DNA from: Mesorhabditis belari
Lineage: Eukaryota > Nematoda > Chromadorea > Rhabditida > Rhabditidae
Length of the DNA stretch: 64,000 bases
Assembly (NCBI GenBank): GCA_958450365.1
Contig: CAUEEP010000883.1
Coordinates: 302,001 to 366,000, forward strand
Reading direction: 5' to 3'
Shown: positions 19,338 through 30,097 of the stretch, one piece after another
How positions within the stretch are numbered: the stretch's first letter is position 1
Layout: every line of letters starts with the position of its first letter
The notes under the pieces: generated by a model
What the model saw: only the letters and a program-made list of their open reading frames with translations
Databases searched by the model: none
What the model was told of the DNA's origin: nothing
Translations under genes and position numbers: made by a program

Positions 19338-19634
19338 CAAAGCTAGACTACACAACACTCCGCACCGTCAAAGCTAGACTACACAACACTCCGCACCGTC
19401 AAAGCTAGACTACACAACACTCCGCACCGTCAAAGCTAGACTACACAACACTCCGCACCGTCAAAGCTAGACTACACAACACTCCGCACCGTCAAAGCTA
19501 GACTACACAACACTCCGCACCGTCAAAGCTAGACTACACAACACTCCGCACCGTCAAAGCTAGACTACACAACACTCCGCACCGTCAAAGCTAGACTACA
19601 CAACACTCCGCACCGTCAAAGCTAGACTACACAA
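19338..19634. repeat. 31-bp tandem array, about 9.5 perfect copies
   Basis: The unit CAAAGCTAGACTACACAACA plus CTCCGCACCGT repeats without visible variation. TAGACTACAC and CTCC recall the arm of the MITE at 4146-4300. Confidence 0.96.
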
Positions 19635-19639
19635 CAACC

Positions 19640-20239
19640 CCTTGATCTGTTCAGCTCTTTCTAAAGTGTTTTCAAAAGTCGAGCTTTCCGAAATCTCAGT
19701 CAGTCTAGCTAATCTTTTCCTCAAAATCCTTCTACTCTCCGACTCTCAATGGTACTTCATTTCTGACTGCGGAAATGTCCCCTTTCGTTCTTCCCCTTCG
19801 TTCTTCCTCCTTACACAGGAAAAATCGAATTTAAGCGCACTCGTTTTGGGCTAAGAAAAGATGGAAAATTTTGCATCAAATTCGCCACTCTCGCTAAAGG
19901 GGATCGGATGAAAAAAAAAAATGGAAAATGGCAAATCTTGGAATTCAAGCTCAAATCTTTATGTTGCCCGGTAAGCGTTAAAATAAAGAAATTGCAGAAA
20001 ATTGCAGAAAATTGCAGAAAAAAAGAGAGAGAAACTGTTTAAAAAAAAAATGACTATTACGGTTTAAAATAGTCACAAAAAGTGAAGAAAAAGTGAAATT
20101 CTGGCAATTTGTTTCATTTCAATCTTATAAACTTTGAAACAAAGATTTTTCAAATCAAATTTTCTTTCTCGTTCATTTATTTCACTTTTTTAGGGTCTTT
20201 TTCGTACTTTCACTAGTTTTAAAAACTTTTTCTGGGATA
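19640..20239. other. gene-free stretch with open frames
   Basis: On the minus strand 19850-19640 one frame holds about 69 codons with a single TGA, including RRILRKRLARLTEISESS. On the plus strand an ATG at about 19920 reads MENGKSWNSSSNLYVA up to a CCCG|GTAAGCG donor-like site. Neither links to a second exon. Treat both as weak hints. Confidence 0.25.
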
Positions 20240-20338
20240 ATTAGCTGTTAAGCTGTTAATTAAGCTGTTAATTAAGCTGTTAGTTAAGCTGTTAGTTAAG
20301 CTGTTAGTTCAGCTGCTAGTTAAGCTGTTAATTAAGCT
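20240..20338. repeat. minisatellite, AGCTGTTAATTA unit
   Basis: About eight copies of a 12-bp unit AAGCTGTTAGTT / AAGCTGTTAATT. Confidence 0.85.
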
Positions 20339-20350
20339 GAGTCCATTGGA

Positions 20351-21057
20351 AGTATTTTGAAATAATTCTGAACAGCTTTTATACGAATTTGAGAAGCATT
20401 TCCGAGCTTTCAAAAAGGTGCTCGATTTCCATTGGTTTCAATGGTGCGCGACTGAATTAACAGGCTTAAAACCCCTCAAATTGTTTGAAATAGCTAGAAA
20501 AAAGTTGCTAAAGCTTAAATAGATACCAAATTAAGAATCTACCCTATAAAAAAGCCGTAGAAGCAAAATTTAGTGCGTTCGGCCAGCAACTTGTGTATGT
20601 CTTCTCCTCCAGCCTTGAGTAGCTCTATCTTGATGTTGTCTGGCCCTGGTGCTGTTCCAGTCTTGGTCTGTTCCAGTGCTTGGTGGTGGCGATGGCTGCT
20701 CTGATTTCGGCTGGGAGGACTGTCGGTATTTCTTCTGTGGCAGCTGGCACTTGCGGGGGTGGGTGGGTGCCTGTCGACGAGTAGAGGTCGGTGTAGAAGT
20801 CTTTTAAATAATTCTGACAAGCTTTTATACAAATTTGAGAAGCATTTCCGAGCTTTCAAAAAGGTGCTCGATTTCCATTGGTTTCAATGGTGCGCGACTG
20901 AATTAACAGGCTTAAAACCCCTCAATTTGTTTGAAATGGATAAAGCTTACTTAGTTAAGTTACTTATTAAGTTATTAAAAAGTTACTAAAGCTTAAATAG
21001 ATACCAAATGAAGAAACTACCCCATAAAAAAGCCGTAGAAGCAAAATTTAGTGCGCT
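20351..21057. repeat. two direct repeats of about 225 bp flanking a retrotransposon fragment
   Basis: Copies 20351-20573 and 20806-21057 share ATTTCCATTGGTTTCAATGG, TGCGCGACTGAATTAACAGG and GCAAAATTTAGTGCG and lie in the same orientation. The reverse-transcriptase fragment fills the gap exactly. A third, more diverged copy is at 32640-32825. They could be two members of a dispersed family or terminal repeats of a decayed element. Confidence 0.8.
20574..20805 (-). pseudogene. non-LTR reverse transcriptase fragment
   Basis: The minus strand reads DFYTDLYSST, PTVLPAEIRAAIATTK and then, in another frame, GTAPGPDNIKIELLKAGGED. The GxAPGPDxI...ELLKAGG block is typical of the start of the reverse-transcriptase domain in LINE (RTE/CR1-like) elements. 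The frame is broken by a 17-bp near-duplication (CACTGGAACAGACCAAG next to ACTGGAACAGCACC). Only about 75 codons remain. Confidence 0.82.
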
Positions 21058-21633
21058 TAGATTCGATAGAGATGACTACTAGAGCTACTACTAGAGCACC
21101 AAAGTTTTCCCCTAAATCTCGCTTTTTCATCGTACACCTGTTGACGATCAGACTGACAAATGAACAACTTTACTCTACAGTAAACCACAATAAACCACAG
21201 TAAACTACAGTAAGCTTTAATCGAAGTTATTAGAGTTACATTACCCTTTTCCATTAATTAGTTGATCTTTAGCTTCACCCAATCCTTTGAAACAACGATA
21301 TTCATAAAACGAAAAGAAGATTTTGCAAAAAGGCTTTGCTTAGAAATATTTATGTTTGTGTATATTTGTGGAAGGGAATGAAGAAGAAAATGGAAAGATT
21401 TTGAAAGAGAAATGAAAAGAAAGAAAGAGAAAAGTCTCCTTTTAAAGAAGGGGAAAACGAGGGCCAACTTTAGTGGTGCTCAAGGCTGGGAAACGCGTGA
21501 AAAATGAGGGGACATTGCTGAAGAAAAAGAAAGAAATTTGGGGGCAAAAATGAGGAATCAGAAAACGCGGAAAGCTCAGTGGATTATTATTGTTGTTATT
21601 ATTTGCTGAAAGATGATTATCGTATTTTTTTTA
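21058..21633. other. gene-free stretch
   Basis: Contains GTAAACCACAATAAACCACA-type short repeats (21175-21215) and purine-rich DNA (21370-21450). No exon with credible splice sites seen. Confidence 0.4.
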
Positions 21634-22160
21634 TTAGGTTGATGCAAAAGTCTTTTTCATTTTTTTCGTACTTCCGTTAAAAAGTAACAAATGCACCAAT
21701 TGAACAACGGTTTATTGCATTCGAAAGGCCAATTATTTTTCTGCAAAATGACATTAAAACGAGTTTAAAATGTCTTATGTCTAGATTTTTTTTGAGAGCC
21801 TGAAGTCGGGTAGTCAAAAAAGGCGACGGCGGCTCGATGATGCATTTTAGACGCTTTAGCTAAGGAAACCAATCTTGATGTTAATAAATAGAAGATAGAG
21901 CACAAAAAGTTAGATATTTTTTCAGATTTTCAGAGAAATTGATTCAGCCAATTTCTTTATAGAGGTTTTTATAGATTTTTATGAAAAACCCGTTTTTCAC
22001 TCTCGAATTTGCTTGAAAGTGAACCCAAATTGACTTAAAAAGATGGGAAATTCAACAATAAACACTTTTCATTTAGAGCAAACCATAGGTTAATTGATGA
22101 CTTTTTTATTTTTCAAAAGAAGTACGAAAAAAATGAAAAAAGACTTTTGCATCAACCTAA
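21634..22160. mobile_element. mariner-type MITE (527 bp), TIR TTAGGTTGATGCAAAAGTCT
   Basis: The ends TTAGGTTGATGCAAAAGTCT and AGACTTTTGCATCAACCTAA lie between TA duplications (21632-21633, 22161-22162). Inside are GAAGTCGGGTAGTCAAAAA and GATGATGCATTTTAGACG, no transposase. A diverged copy is nested at 61827-62371. Confidence 0.93.
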
Positions 22161-22162
22161 TA

Positions 22163-22300
22163 TATCATTCGACGCTCAATTTTATTTTACATTGAATGAT
22201 AGTCAAAATAGTCAAAAATCGAAGGGTTGATGATGAGAAAAGCAGTGCAAAAAACCAATGCAAACGACAAAAAAAAGGATCGATAGATATTTTCATTACA
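22163..22300. repeat. partial foldback repeat (half of the family at 56781-57197)
   Basis: TTGAATGATAGTCAAAATAG and TCAAAAATCGAAGGGTTG match one arm of the foldback in K2P intron 1. It directly follows the mariner MITE. Confidence 0.65.
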
Positions 22301-22743
22301 AGTCTAGTGGCAATTCGCCTTTCATCGCAATTTCATTAGCCACAAATAGTGCGTAAAGTACGTCAGTTGCACAGAAATTGACATAACAATAAGCAAATAC
22401 GAAACTTATTAACTGGAAAAGCTCAGTGATTCAATTCAGTCTATTTTTGAAGAATTTTTGCCATTTTTGGCCACTTTTGGTGGTTTCTTTGGGTCTTTTT
22501 TTTCTTGTTTTCTTTTTCTTGGGAGGTCCAGAGCTTGTTCTTGCGCTTGCTTTTGGTTTGGGAAGAAGTGGGGGCCTCTTGGGTATTTGTTATTCAATCA
22601 TCCCGACACCCCTCCTTTTCTAGTAGTGGAGGGATACAAGGGAGTCCCCCTCGCCCCCTCAATCTCTCCCCCAATCCACCAAACTCGACTCACAAAGCCC
22701 TTTAGGAAGAAGAGAGCCACAAAATCGGATACCCAAGCAAAAG
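22296..22743 (-). CDS. candidate membrane-protein 3' exons, unrecognised
   Basis: Two phase-compatible minus-strand exons: 22743-22694 (FAWVSDFVALFFLKGF, donor GTGAGTCG) and 22412-22296 (acceptor CTTTTCCAG, starting LISFVFAYCYVNFCATDVL and ending at a TAA). The second exon has 38 open codons with one likely membrane segment. The upstream acceptor (AAAGTAAG) is poor and I found no further 5' exon. The 3' end lies beside a foldback repeat. It could be the tail of a multi-pass receptor, or chance. Confidence 0.3.
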
Positions 22744-22799
22744 CTTACTTTGTTATGCTTATTTGGATTGAATTTGGGTAATTGTTATGCTTATTGGGA

Positions 22800-22925
22800 T
22801 TGACAAACCCATTGCCAATACCATTGCCAATGCCATTGCCAAACCCATTGCCAATGCCATTACCATTACCATTGCCAAACCCATTGCCAATACCATTGCC
22901 AAACCCATTGCCAATGCCATTGCCA
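22800..22925. repeat. minisatellite, 6-bp-based CCATTGCCAAT
   Basis: About 20 copies of CCATTG/CCAATG-type hexamers (CCATTGCCAATACCATTGCC). It gives Gly-Asn-Gly-Ile and Pro-Leu-Pro reading frames on opposite strands, neither credible as protein. Confidence 0.92.
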
Positions 22926-24035
22926 GCTCTTTTTCTAGGCCAGACAAGAGCTATTGAAATAAAAAGGTATCCCTGGACCTGGTTAACATTTAACAAACAG
23001 AAATCGATCTTTTCAAAGTACTATAACTGGAAATAAAGTCTTAATCTTTGAGTTTAACTTGAAAGTACTTGGAAAAGTGTTGGTTGTTGGTGTTGGCTAC
23101 AAATTTAACCCCAAACAGTGACAGCCAAAAGAACAAATAAAGAAAGCTGACCTAAGCGAAAAAAACCAAAAACAAAGCTGACCTAAGCAATTACTGGTAA
23201 TGAAAATACAATTTAAGTATTAGTGACCAATCGTTTGTCCTCCAATGAAATAGGAAATGCGGGAGGATCATCTCATCCATTCACAATCAGTTAAAAGAAA
23301 GAGGGGAAAGTGAAGGGGAAGTAAAGGGGAAAGTGAAGCCGAACAGTTGGTGTGTTCCTCTTCATTGAATCAAATGAAGAAAGGGGAAATATATAGAAAA
23401 GATTGAGGAAAAAGTTGTATCATTTCCTTTCTCTTATTTCCAAGAGTGGCAGTTGGTCGAATCTTTCCCTTTTGCCCAAAACATTTTTCTTTTGAAACAT
23501 TTCTCCATTCAATGGTCCATTTCTACTAGAAATTTTGATGGGAACAAGTCAAAAGTCAAATGGGAACAAGTAAACTATTAGAAATTAAATATTAAATGAA
23601 CAAGTTTTTAAGGAATATGATAAAACTGAATGCAGTTCTGTTTGTTGAGCTTTCCTAACTCGAATTGCGTATGTCGTAGGTTTAACCTAGATACCGTAAA
23701 TGCTGTATTAGAATGACACCCGAAGCGGGTATTGAAAAATAGAATGACATGCTATTTACGATAGTTGTTAAGGTATGGGAATGTGGAACCGGATAGTCTC
23801 ACAATATCATTATGTGAACCGTAAATGTGCTCTAGCTCTTTCTAGGTGGCTCTAGAAAAGCTTAAACCAGATAGTTTCTAAGCAAAAACAAGATTAATTT
23901 GTTCAAATTTAGAAAAACTTTTAGCTGCTGAGAAACGTGATAGATGCAGCCAGAACTAACTCTAAAAGAAAGTTTTAGATGGGCTTTTATTTGAAACAAG
24001 GTTTTTTTGTTATTTTGTTACATTATCATTAAATG
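22926..24035. other. gene-free stretch with one small MITE end pair at 23691-23765
   Basis: TACCGTAAATGCTGTATTAG starts at 23691 and GACATGCTATTTACGATA closes it at about 23765: a short element with ACCGTA-type termini, whose single end also occurs inverted at 63178-63203. The rest is AT-rich with no exon recognised. Confidence 0.5.
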
Positions 24036-24546
24036 TGTCGTAGCCGATTATGAATGAAATTTTTTGTCAAGCCTTTCTAGTAGAGCAACTCTTTAATGTA
24101 TGAGGACAATATTATATCATCCTGTAGCGAATTAAATTCTGCGTCGATTGGTACCAAATTTGTGAGTTTAGGTTAAAAATTGCCGGCGCTACAACGTTTC
24201 ATTCAAAATCGGCGGGACCCCCGTAGCCGATTATGAATGAGTGGGTCTAGGAGCGTCCAACCATCAAGTATTTGGTATCATTCAACGCAGAATCATTAAT
24301 AATTATGTTAAATTTTTAAAATTAGAAAGATTTGATAAAAAGAAAAAAAATTAGAGCAAAAAAACTGTTTGTTCAAGAGGAAACTTTGAGGCTCCCATAA
24401 TTTTTTTCTTTTTATCCAATCTTTCTAATTTTAAAAATTTAACATAATTATTAATGATTCTGTGTTGAATGATACCAAATACTTGATGGTTGGACTCCTA
24501 GACCCACTCATTCATAATCGGCTGAAATTCATAATCGGCTACGACA
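24036..24546. mobile_element. foldback element (about 510 bp)
   Basis: TGTCGTAGCCGATTATGAAT at 24036 pairs with ATTCATAATCGGCTACGACA ending at 24546. The inner arms (GAGTGGGTCTAGGAG, AACCATCAAGTATTTGGTAT, TTAATAATTATGTTAAATTT) pair nearly perfectly around a GTTCAAGAGG loop at about 24375. No ORF. Confidence 0.92.
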
Positions 24547-24936
24547 TATCAAATCGTAAAACTACAGTCATGGACAAAAGTCTTTTAACGTTGGTTTTTA
24601 GAAGTTTGTTCTTTGTATATCTTGATCCAAAACCCGACCCGACCAAAAAGCATAGTTTCCTAAGGTATAGTGATACCTCGGAGGTATAGGCATGAGGAAA
24701 ATAGCACTAAAGTTAGTACAGAATCGAGGTATGGTGATACCCCAGAGAGCTGATCGGCAACCTTCATTCCTTTGATCCAATATGGCAATGGAAAGGGTTA
24801 AGCAGTGATTTCTGCGCCTAATTGACGAAAATTTGACTTATTTATATTAAAAAAATGGCACAACAAAGCGAAATGAGTAAAGAGAACAGGAGGAGACACG
24901 GAAAATGTTTTCTTAAATCTTTTACCCATCTACATA

Positions 24937-25170
24937 CAGTACTGGATAATGAAATATGATATTTGAAAAACGATCGTCACTTTCGCGCGTCTGTAACTCC
25001 CTTGTCTTTGAGTTTAAACTATTAGTGTTAAACATTTTCTGAAAGCTCTTTTCAAGGGCTACACAATGGTAATATTGATATTTAGAAATACGGTAAAGAC
25101 AAGGGAGTTACAGACGCGCGAAAGTGCGAAAGTGTTTTTTCAAATATGATATTTCATTGTCCAGTAAGTG
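24937..25170. mobile_element. family-C MITE
   Basis: Same TIR as 6539-6769 (CAGTACTGGATAATGAAATA at the left, CATTGTCCAGTAAGTG at the right) between TA dinucleotides. Confidence 0.88.
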
Positions 25171-25540
25171 TAAGTCACAAAATCATTTCTTAAAAACCCA
25201 GAAGTACAGAAAGCTACACTGCATTTGCTAATTTTTCAAAAATCTCCTCAATTTCCCGGAAGTTTTACACCAAATTCGGGAAGTGACTGAAATATTTCAG
25301 TCACTTCCCGAATTTCTATATTTTTTTTTCCTTTTCAAAAGAAAAACCTATTTTTGCACTTTTTTCAGACTGAAATTTAGAAAATCTTCACTCACAAAAA
25401 TGTGACAAAAGAATACGGAATGTTTTCAAGTTTGAAACACATTATTCTTTCATTCCTTACAAAGAGCTCTCCGATTTTTTTTGCTGTCGTTTGGAGAGAA
25501 AAAAGAAAGCGCAAAGCAAGCGCAAAGAAAGCGCAAAGAA

Positions 25541-26540
25541 TTTTCGCATTTATTTTTTGGGGTTTTTAAACGATAAATGAATGAATTGGCTGGCAAAAAT
25601 TAATGTTTAATTTAGTTTTAATCAATTTTTAATCTCAAAAAATGGTGTAGAAGAATTGCAGTCATTTGAATTTGAAAAATACTTCACTTCCTCACTTCTT
25701 TGAAACTTTAGTTTTTAAAAGAATCAAAATTGTTTTTTGTGTCGGTCAATAAATAGCTTTATCAAAATGAAGCTTTTGTTTGGAATAAAAACAGAATATC
25801 GTCTTTTTTGATCGTCAGCCAAAGCTCGTCAGATCGTCAGCCAAAGCCTAAGCCAGATCGTCAGCCAAAGCCTAAGCCAGATCGTCAGCCAAAGCCTAAG
25901 CCAGATCGTCAGCCTAAGCCTAAGCCAGATCGTCAGCCAAAGCCTAAGCCAGATCGTCAGCCTAAGCCTAAGCCAGATCGTCAGCCTAAGCCTAAGCCAG
26001 ATCGTCAGCCTAAGCCTAAGCCATATCAATGAGACTCTGATCTAGTCAGAAATAAAATCTTTTAACTTGATCAACCAAAGCGCAAAGAACTTTCGCATTT
26101 ATTTTTTTGGGGTTTTTAAACGAAAATGAATGAATTGGCTTGCAAAAATTAATGTTTAATTTAGTTTTAATCAATTTTTAATCTCAAAAAATGGTTTAGA
26201 AGAATTGCAGTCATTTGAATTTCTAAAATAACTTGAAATTTCAGTTTTCAAAAACAATTAAAGCTGTTTTTTTCTGGTAAATCGTAGCTGTAAGTAGCTT
26301 TATCTAAATGAAGCTTTTGTTTCGAATATCGACAAAATACTGTCACATTTTTTGGATCGGCAAAATTCAAGAGATGCTTAAGCTTAAGAAGAAAGATTCT
26401 GACTAGATCAGAGTCTCATTGATATGGCTTAGGCTTAGGCTGACGATTTGACTTCTGCTTTGAATTTTGCCGATCAAAAAGACGATATTCTCTTTGTACT
26501 CCAAACAAAAGCTTCGTTTTGATAAAGCTATTATTTATTT
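25541..26540. repeat. duplicated segment around a 24-bp minisatellite (25806-26030)
   Basis: AAAATTAATGTTTAATTTAG and AATTGCAGTCATTTGAATTT recur at about 25595 and 26145. Parts of the flank return inverted at 26395-26540. Between them are about nine copies of GATCGTCAGCCTAAGCCTAA plus GCCA. The RQPKPKPD ORF is a by-product of the 24-bp period. Confidence 0.88.
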
Positions 26541-26664
26541 ACCGAAACAAAAAAACAATTTTGATTCTTAAGAAAACGCTTAAATCAAATCGCATTCGCT
26601 CAGTTTGGCTTAAGTAAAACAATGGTTTAAAGGGCTGCAGAATTTGTAAAAAAATCGAGGGGGA

Positions 26665-26884
26665 AAGGGAAGGATCTATACCCAACAGGTATGCTAGAAT
26701 GCGAGCGATTACGCGACCGCACAAAAAACACCTCGTCAGGGATTTCTCTTGCTTTGTAGATGGCACAGAAAAAAGATATTCAGCTGTAAATTTGTACCCG
26801 GCGGTTTTGGAGGTCCGGCAATCGATTGGAGCTATTCATTTCATTGAGTTTACCAAGTTAAACTCGGATTTATTGATCTAAATG
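26665..26884 (+). repeat. dispersed sequence with conserved open frame, copy 1
   Basis: The plus strand reads RDFSCFVDGTEKRYSAVNLY then IGAIHFIE before a stop. Related copies at 47505-47705 and 60738-60836 keep the same frame (EKRYLAANLYPGVS, QSIEAIHFIES). The protein is not recognised. Amino-acid changes between copies are common, so I infer a piece of a gene or element that has been copied around rather than three genes. Confidence 0.5.
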
Positions 26885-28189
26885 AATTCAAAGTCCCTCC
26901 AAGAATACTCTCCAAGGTCAAGCAGCTCAAAAAAATTCGAAACTTTTCAGATCGATTTCAATCGATTATAATTGCGCTTTTAAAACTAAAAAAGCCACTA
27001 AAAAAGCCACTCTTTAAGAAATCATTTAAATTACATAAAAAGCAATTTAAACTTAAATATCAAATGGATTTTAGTTTCAAAAAATCAAGTGAGTAGATGG
27101 GAAAATTTTGAGAAAATTCTGTGGAGAGATTTCCGGGCAAAGAACTCTCAAACTTTTCTTTTTCATTGTGGATAATTGGTAGAAAAAGAAAAAGACGGAG
27201 AAAGTACACAGTTTTGTGTAAGATTTGGACAAACTTTGTGAAGAAAAGAGCAAAAAAAAAAATGGGGACAGTACTGGACAAGGAAAAAAGGGGAAAGAGA
27301 AAGAGATCGCAAATATGCCTCCTCTCAATCCCAAATGACGAGCATCGCTTTGATGTCTTGAATTTGGCCAGTTATTTGGCCAGTTACGATTTCGAATGTT
27401 GAATTAGTGCAAAAATTTGACTCGCCGGAGTGAACCACTTTGAAATTTAGCACAAATTACCCGAGTTGTTTTAAAGCAGCTGGTTTAAAGCTATTTTAAA
27501 AATGTTTTAAAGCTTTTAAAGCTGTTTTAAAGCTCGCAGTCTTCCAAAAACTGTTGCAAAAACGTCGAGCATTTTTGTGATTAAATTTGCGATCAGTGAA
27601 ATACATTCAAAGAACTGAACTGAGAACTGAACTTCAAAGAACTGAACTTCAAAGAACCGAAATACCTTAATTGACGACTTTGATGAAGCCAGCAGGGCAT
27701 TCAGATTGAAACATTGAAACCCAAAAACCAAGAAAAAACCAAGTTTCAAAGTTGGCAAAGTTATGTTTCCACTTCGAATATCAATACATGGCATAATTTA
27801 ACGGCATGGCTCGAGCGAATTCACACGAATTCACACGTTCGAGAATGAGAGCATTTGAGTGCTCGAGAGTTAACACGTTCAAGAGTTCAAGAGTTCACAA
27901 AAGAGCTTCATTTTTTGTAAAAAAACTTTAATAGTAAGTGGTTTATATGTGGAATTTTTCTTAGAAGACAATTTCAAGCCTAAGCCTAAGCCTGAGCGCA
28001 TGCAGGATGCGCTTAGGCAGATCCGGGAGGGAGTCAGTGCTGCAAACTCTCCGGGAAGTACCATATTTTCTTCTAATAGAATACAGTGTAGTTGGGGTTG
28101 AGCCTGAACTAACTCTAGAGAGCAGCAACTACCGTAAACTTATAGAACAATAGAACTCTAATAGAACAACCTAGGATCGTTGCGTAGTT
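26885..28189. other. gene-free stretch with weak exon-like pieces
   Basis: Weak hints only: minus-strand ATG at 27794 reading MPCIDIRSGNITLPTLKLG up to AAG|GTATTT, and plus-strand 27954-28080 after TTTTTCTTAG, open in two frames (one reads ERMQDALRQIREGVSAANS). The AAGCCTAAGCCTAAGCC motif there matches the 25806-26030 array, so repeat origin is as likely as coding. Confidence 0.3.
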
Positions 28190-28326
28190 TAACAAGTTGT
28201 AAGAACTAACAAGTTGTAAGAACTAACAAGTTGTAGACAACAAGTAACAAGTTGTAACAAGTAACAAGTTGCAACAAGTAACAAGTTGCAACAAGTAACA
28301 AGCTGTAGCAAGTAACAAGTTGTAAG
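28190..28326. repeat. minisatellite, ACAAGTTGTAAGAACTA then AGTAACAAGTTGCAAC units
   Basis: About nine short-period copies of AACAAGTTG(T/C)AA. It directly follows a MITE-like end (ACTCTAATAGAACAACC at 28150). Confidence 0.88.
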
Positions 28327-28538
28327 TTTACTTCCAAAGAGACGCTCAAATCTCGACACCAGTACGATTGTTTTTGCGCGTTTAAAGTAGAGAGAATCGA
28401 TGATTTTTCAGATCTAATCTCACATTTTTAGCATTAACCAGCACTTAGAGCTATACCTTTGCCCAGTCGAAGAAGTTGGAATCAAATGTTGAAGAATTTT
28501 GATACAAACTTTACCCCTCCCAATAATGGATAAGTACC

Positions 28539-28859
28539 ATGTTTTTCATAAAAAGTAAACGGCCACAACTCTCGGCCAAAACTGCTTTACAACATGCCAA
28601 ATTTAACAGTAAAAGCCAGGTGCCAGGTGTAACGGTAAAGAAAATAAAGCTAAAAAAATCTATAGCAAAATTTATAGCCCTTGAATGGGTACTTAACATT
28701 AGAAAACCAGCCATATTGGTTAGTGAGCTGGTTAAAAAACCGGCTAGTGAGCTGGCAAAAACCCTGGTAGACTCTAGATTCAAGATTGCACAAGAAACAA
28801 GGGCTGTATTAGTAAGAGAGATTAGCGATCAACCGGGATTAGCGTTCAGCACTAGTTAA
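28539..28859 (+). CDS. orphan ORF (106 codons, basic), unrecognised
   Basis: An open plus-strand frame runs to a TAA at 28859 with no internal stop, reading KKIKLKKSIAKFIALEWVLN, SELVKKPASELAKTLVDS and ETRAVLVREISDQPG. An ATG at about 28539 could start it. Codon choice (many AAA, CTA, AGG, GTA, GTT) differs from the exons of the kinase and channel. No intron, transposon terminus or repeat copy was found within it. It could be a fragment of a retroelement or a transferred gene; I cannot assign a family. Confidence 0.35.
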   Translation: MFFIKSKRPQLSAKTALQHAKFNSKSQVPGVTVKKIKLKKSIAKFIALEWVLNIRKPAILVSELVKKPASELAKTLVDSRFKIAQETRAVLVREISDQPGLAFSTS

Positions 28860-29064
28860 AGGCTACCAGGGGTTTAGGAAAAGAGAACGCTCGATTGATG
28901 TCTCATTAAGGTCCTTGATTGCTTTTTTTCAACCCCCGCGTTAATCCGCTAAATATTAAGCCATAAAAAGTTCCGAGATCTTTTTTGAAATCTGAATATT
29001 TTTTAGAAATTTCTATTGCGATTTCATTGCTGGAAGGAGATTTTTGTTGTAGTGTGGTGAAAAT

Positions 29065-29150
29065 TGAACTTGCACTTGCAAGATTGAACTTGCACTTGCA
29101 AGATTGAACTTGCACTTGCAAGATTGAACTTGGACTTGCAAGATTGAAGC
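29065..29150. repeat. 20-bp minisatellite, four copies
   Basis: GATTGAACTTGCACTTGCAA repeated four times, last copy with one change. Confidence 0.92.
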
Positions 29151-29515
29151 ATAAACTCGGAAAATTGTATTCCATTGTTGCTTTTAAAGAGAATCCTTAC
29201 CGTAAAAATGTTGAAGTTTCAAAGGAAACGGCTTAACTTCTACAAATTTGAATTCAATAATGGCTAAAGTTGAATTCAATAATTGAACTCAATTTCAAAT
29301 CAATAATTCAATTCAATTCAACTTTAGTTGACAAAAAGTGACACAAAAATTGATTGAATGTAAAATGGCGGTTTGACTACGATAAAAATCAGTGCCTTTT
29401 AGAAAAAAATGCTTTAAAAAAGTGAAACGAACTCCACAAAAGTCAGCACAAGAAAGATGGTTTCAAGCTAAACGACCAATAAAGCTGAGTACCCAAATTG
29501 TAGTATAGAATTAGC

Positions 29516-30061
29516 GGGAGTGGGACAAATGCGACCTTTTTTTTGCGCACCCGGACATTTGCGCACCTTTTTTTCCGCACCTTGCCCATTAGCGCACCTT
29601 TTTTCGCATTTTAAAAGGCTCTAAAAGCTCTAAAAGCTCTAATTAACCAATTTCTATTCCAAAAGTTGTTTTTCTAGGTTTCTAGGTAATTTTAGGGCGT
29701 AGAATCGAAATTTTGACATATCAGAGCTTGTGGAAACGAACGGACGGAGTTATACAAAGAGAAAAATCGATAATTTTCTGTAATTTGATCTAGCCGTTTT
29801 GTCTATTGATTCCACATTGGTTTTGGTTGGTTTTGGTTGGTTTTGTTGGTTCCAAAAGCTCTGATATGTCAAAATTTCGATTCTACGCCCTAAAATTACC
29901 TAGAAAAACAACTTTTGGAATAGAAATTGGTTAATTAGAGCTTTTAGAGCTTTTAGAGCCTTTTAAAATGCGAAAAAAGGTGCGCTAATGGGCAAGGTGC
30001 GGAAAAAAAGGTGCGCAAATGTCCGGGTGCGCAAAAAAAAGGTCGCATTTGTCCCACTCCC
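29516..30061. mobile_element. family-D MITE, intact copy
   Basis: The ends GGGAGTGGGACAAATGCGAC and GTCGCATTTGTCCCACTCCC. Arms include GCGCACCCGGACATTTGCGC, TTCTATTCCAAAAGTTGTTT and TAGGGCGTAGAATCGAAATT, with a TTGGTTTTGGTTGG centre. It serves as the undamaged reference for the copy at 15955-16789. No clear target duplication here. Confidence 0.92.
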
Positions 30062-30097
30062 GAGAAAGTGAAATATCAATAAAAATATCAAATAAAT

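Noticed and set aside
27954..28080. Exon-like segment reading ERMQDALRQIREGVSAANS after TTTCTTAG
   Set aside because: Two frames are open, the preceding intron would be only 31 nt, and the AAGCCTAAGCC motif belongs to a minisatellite family.
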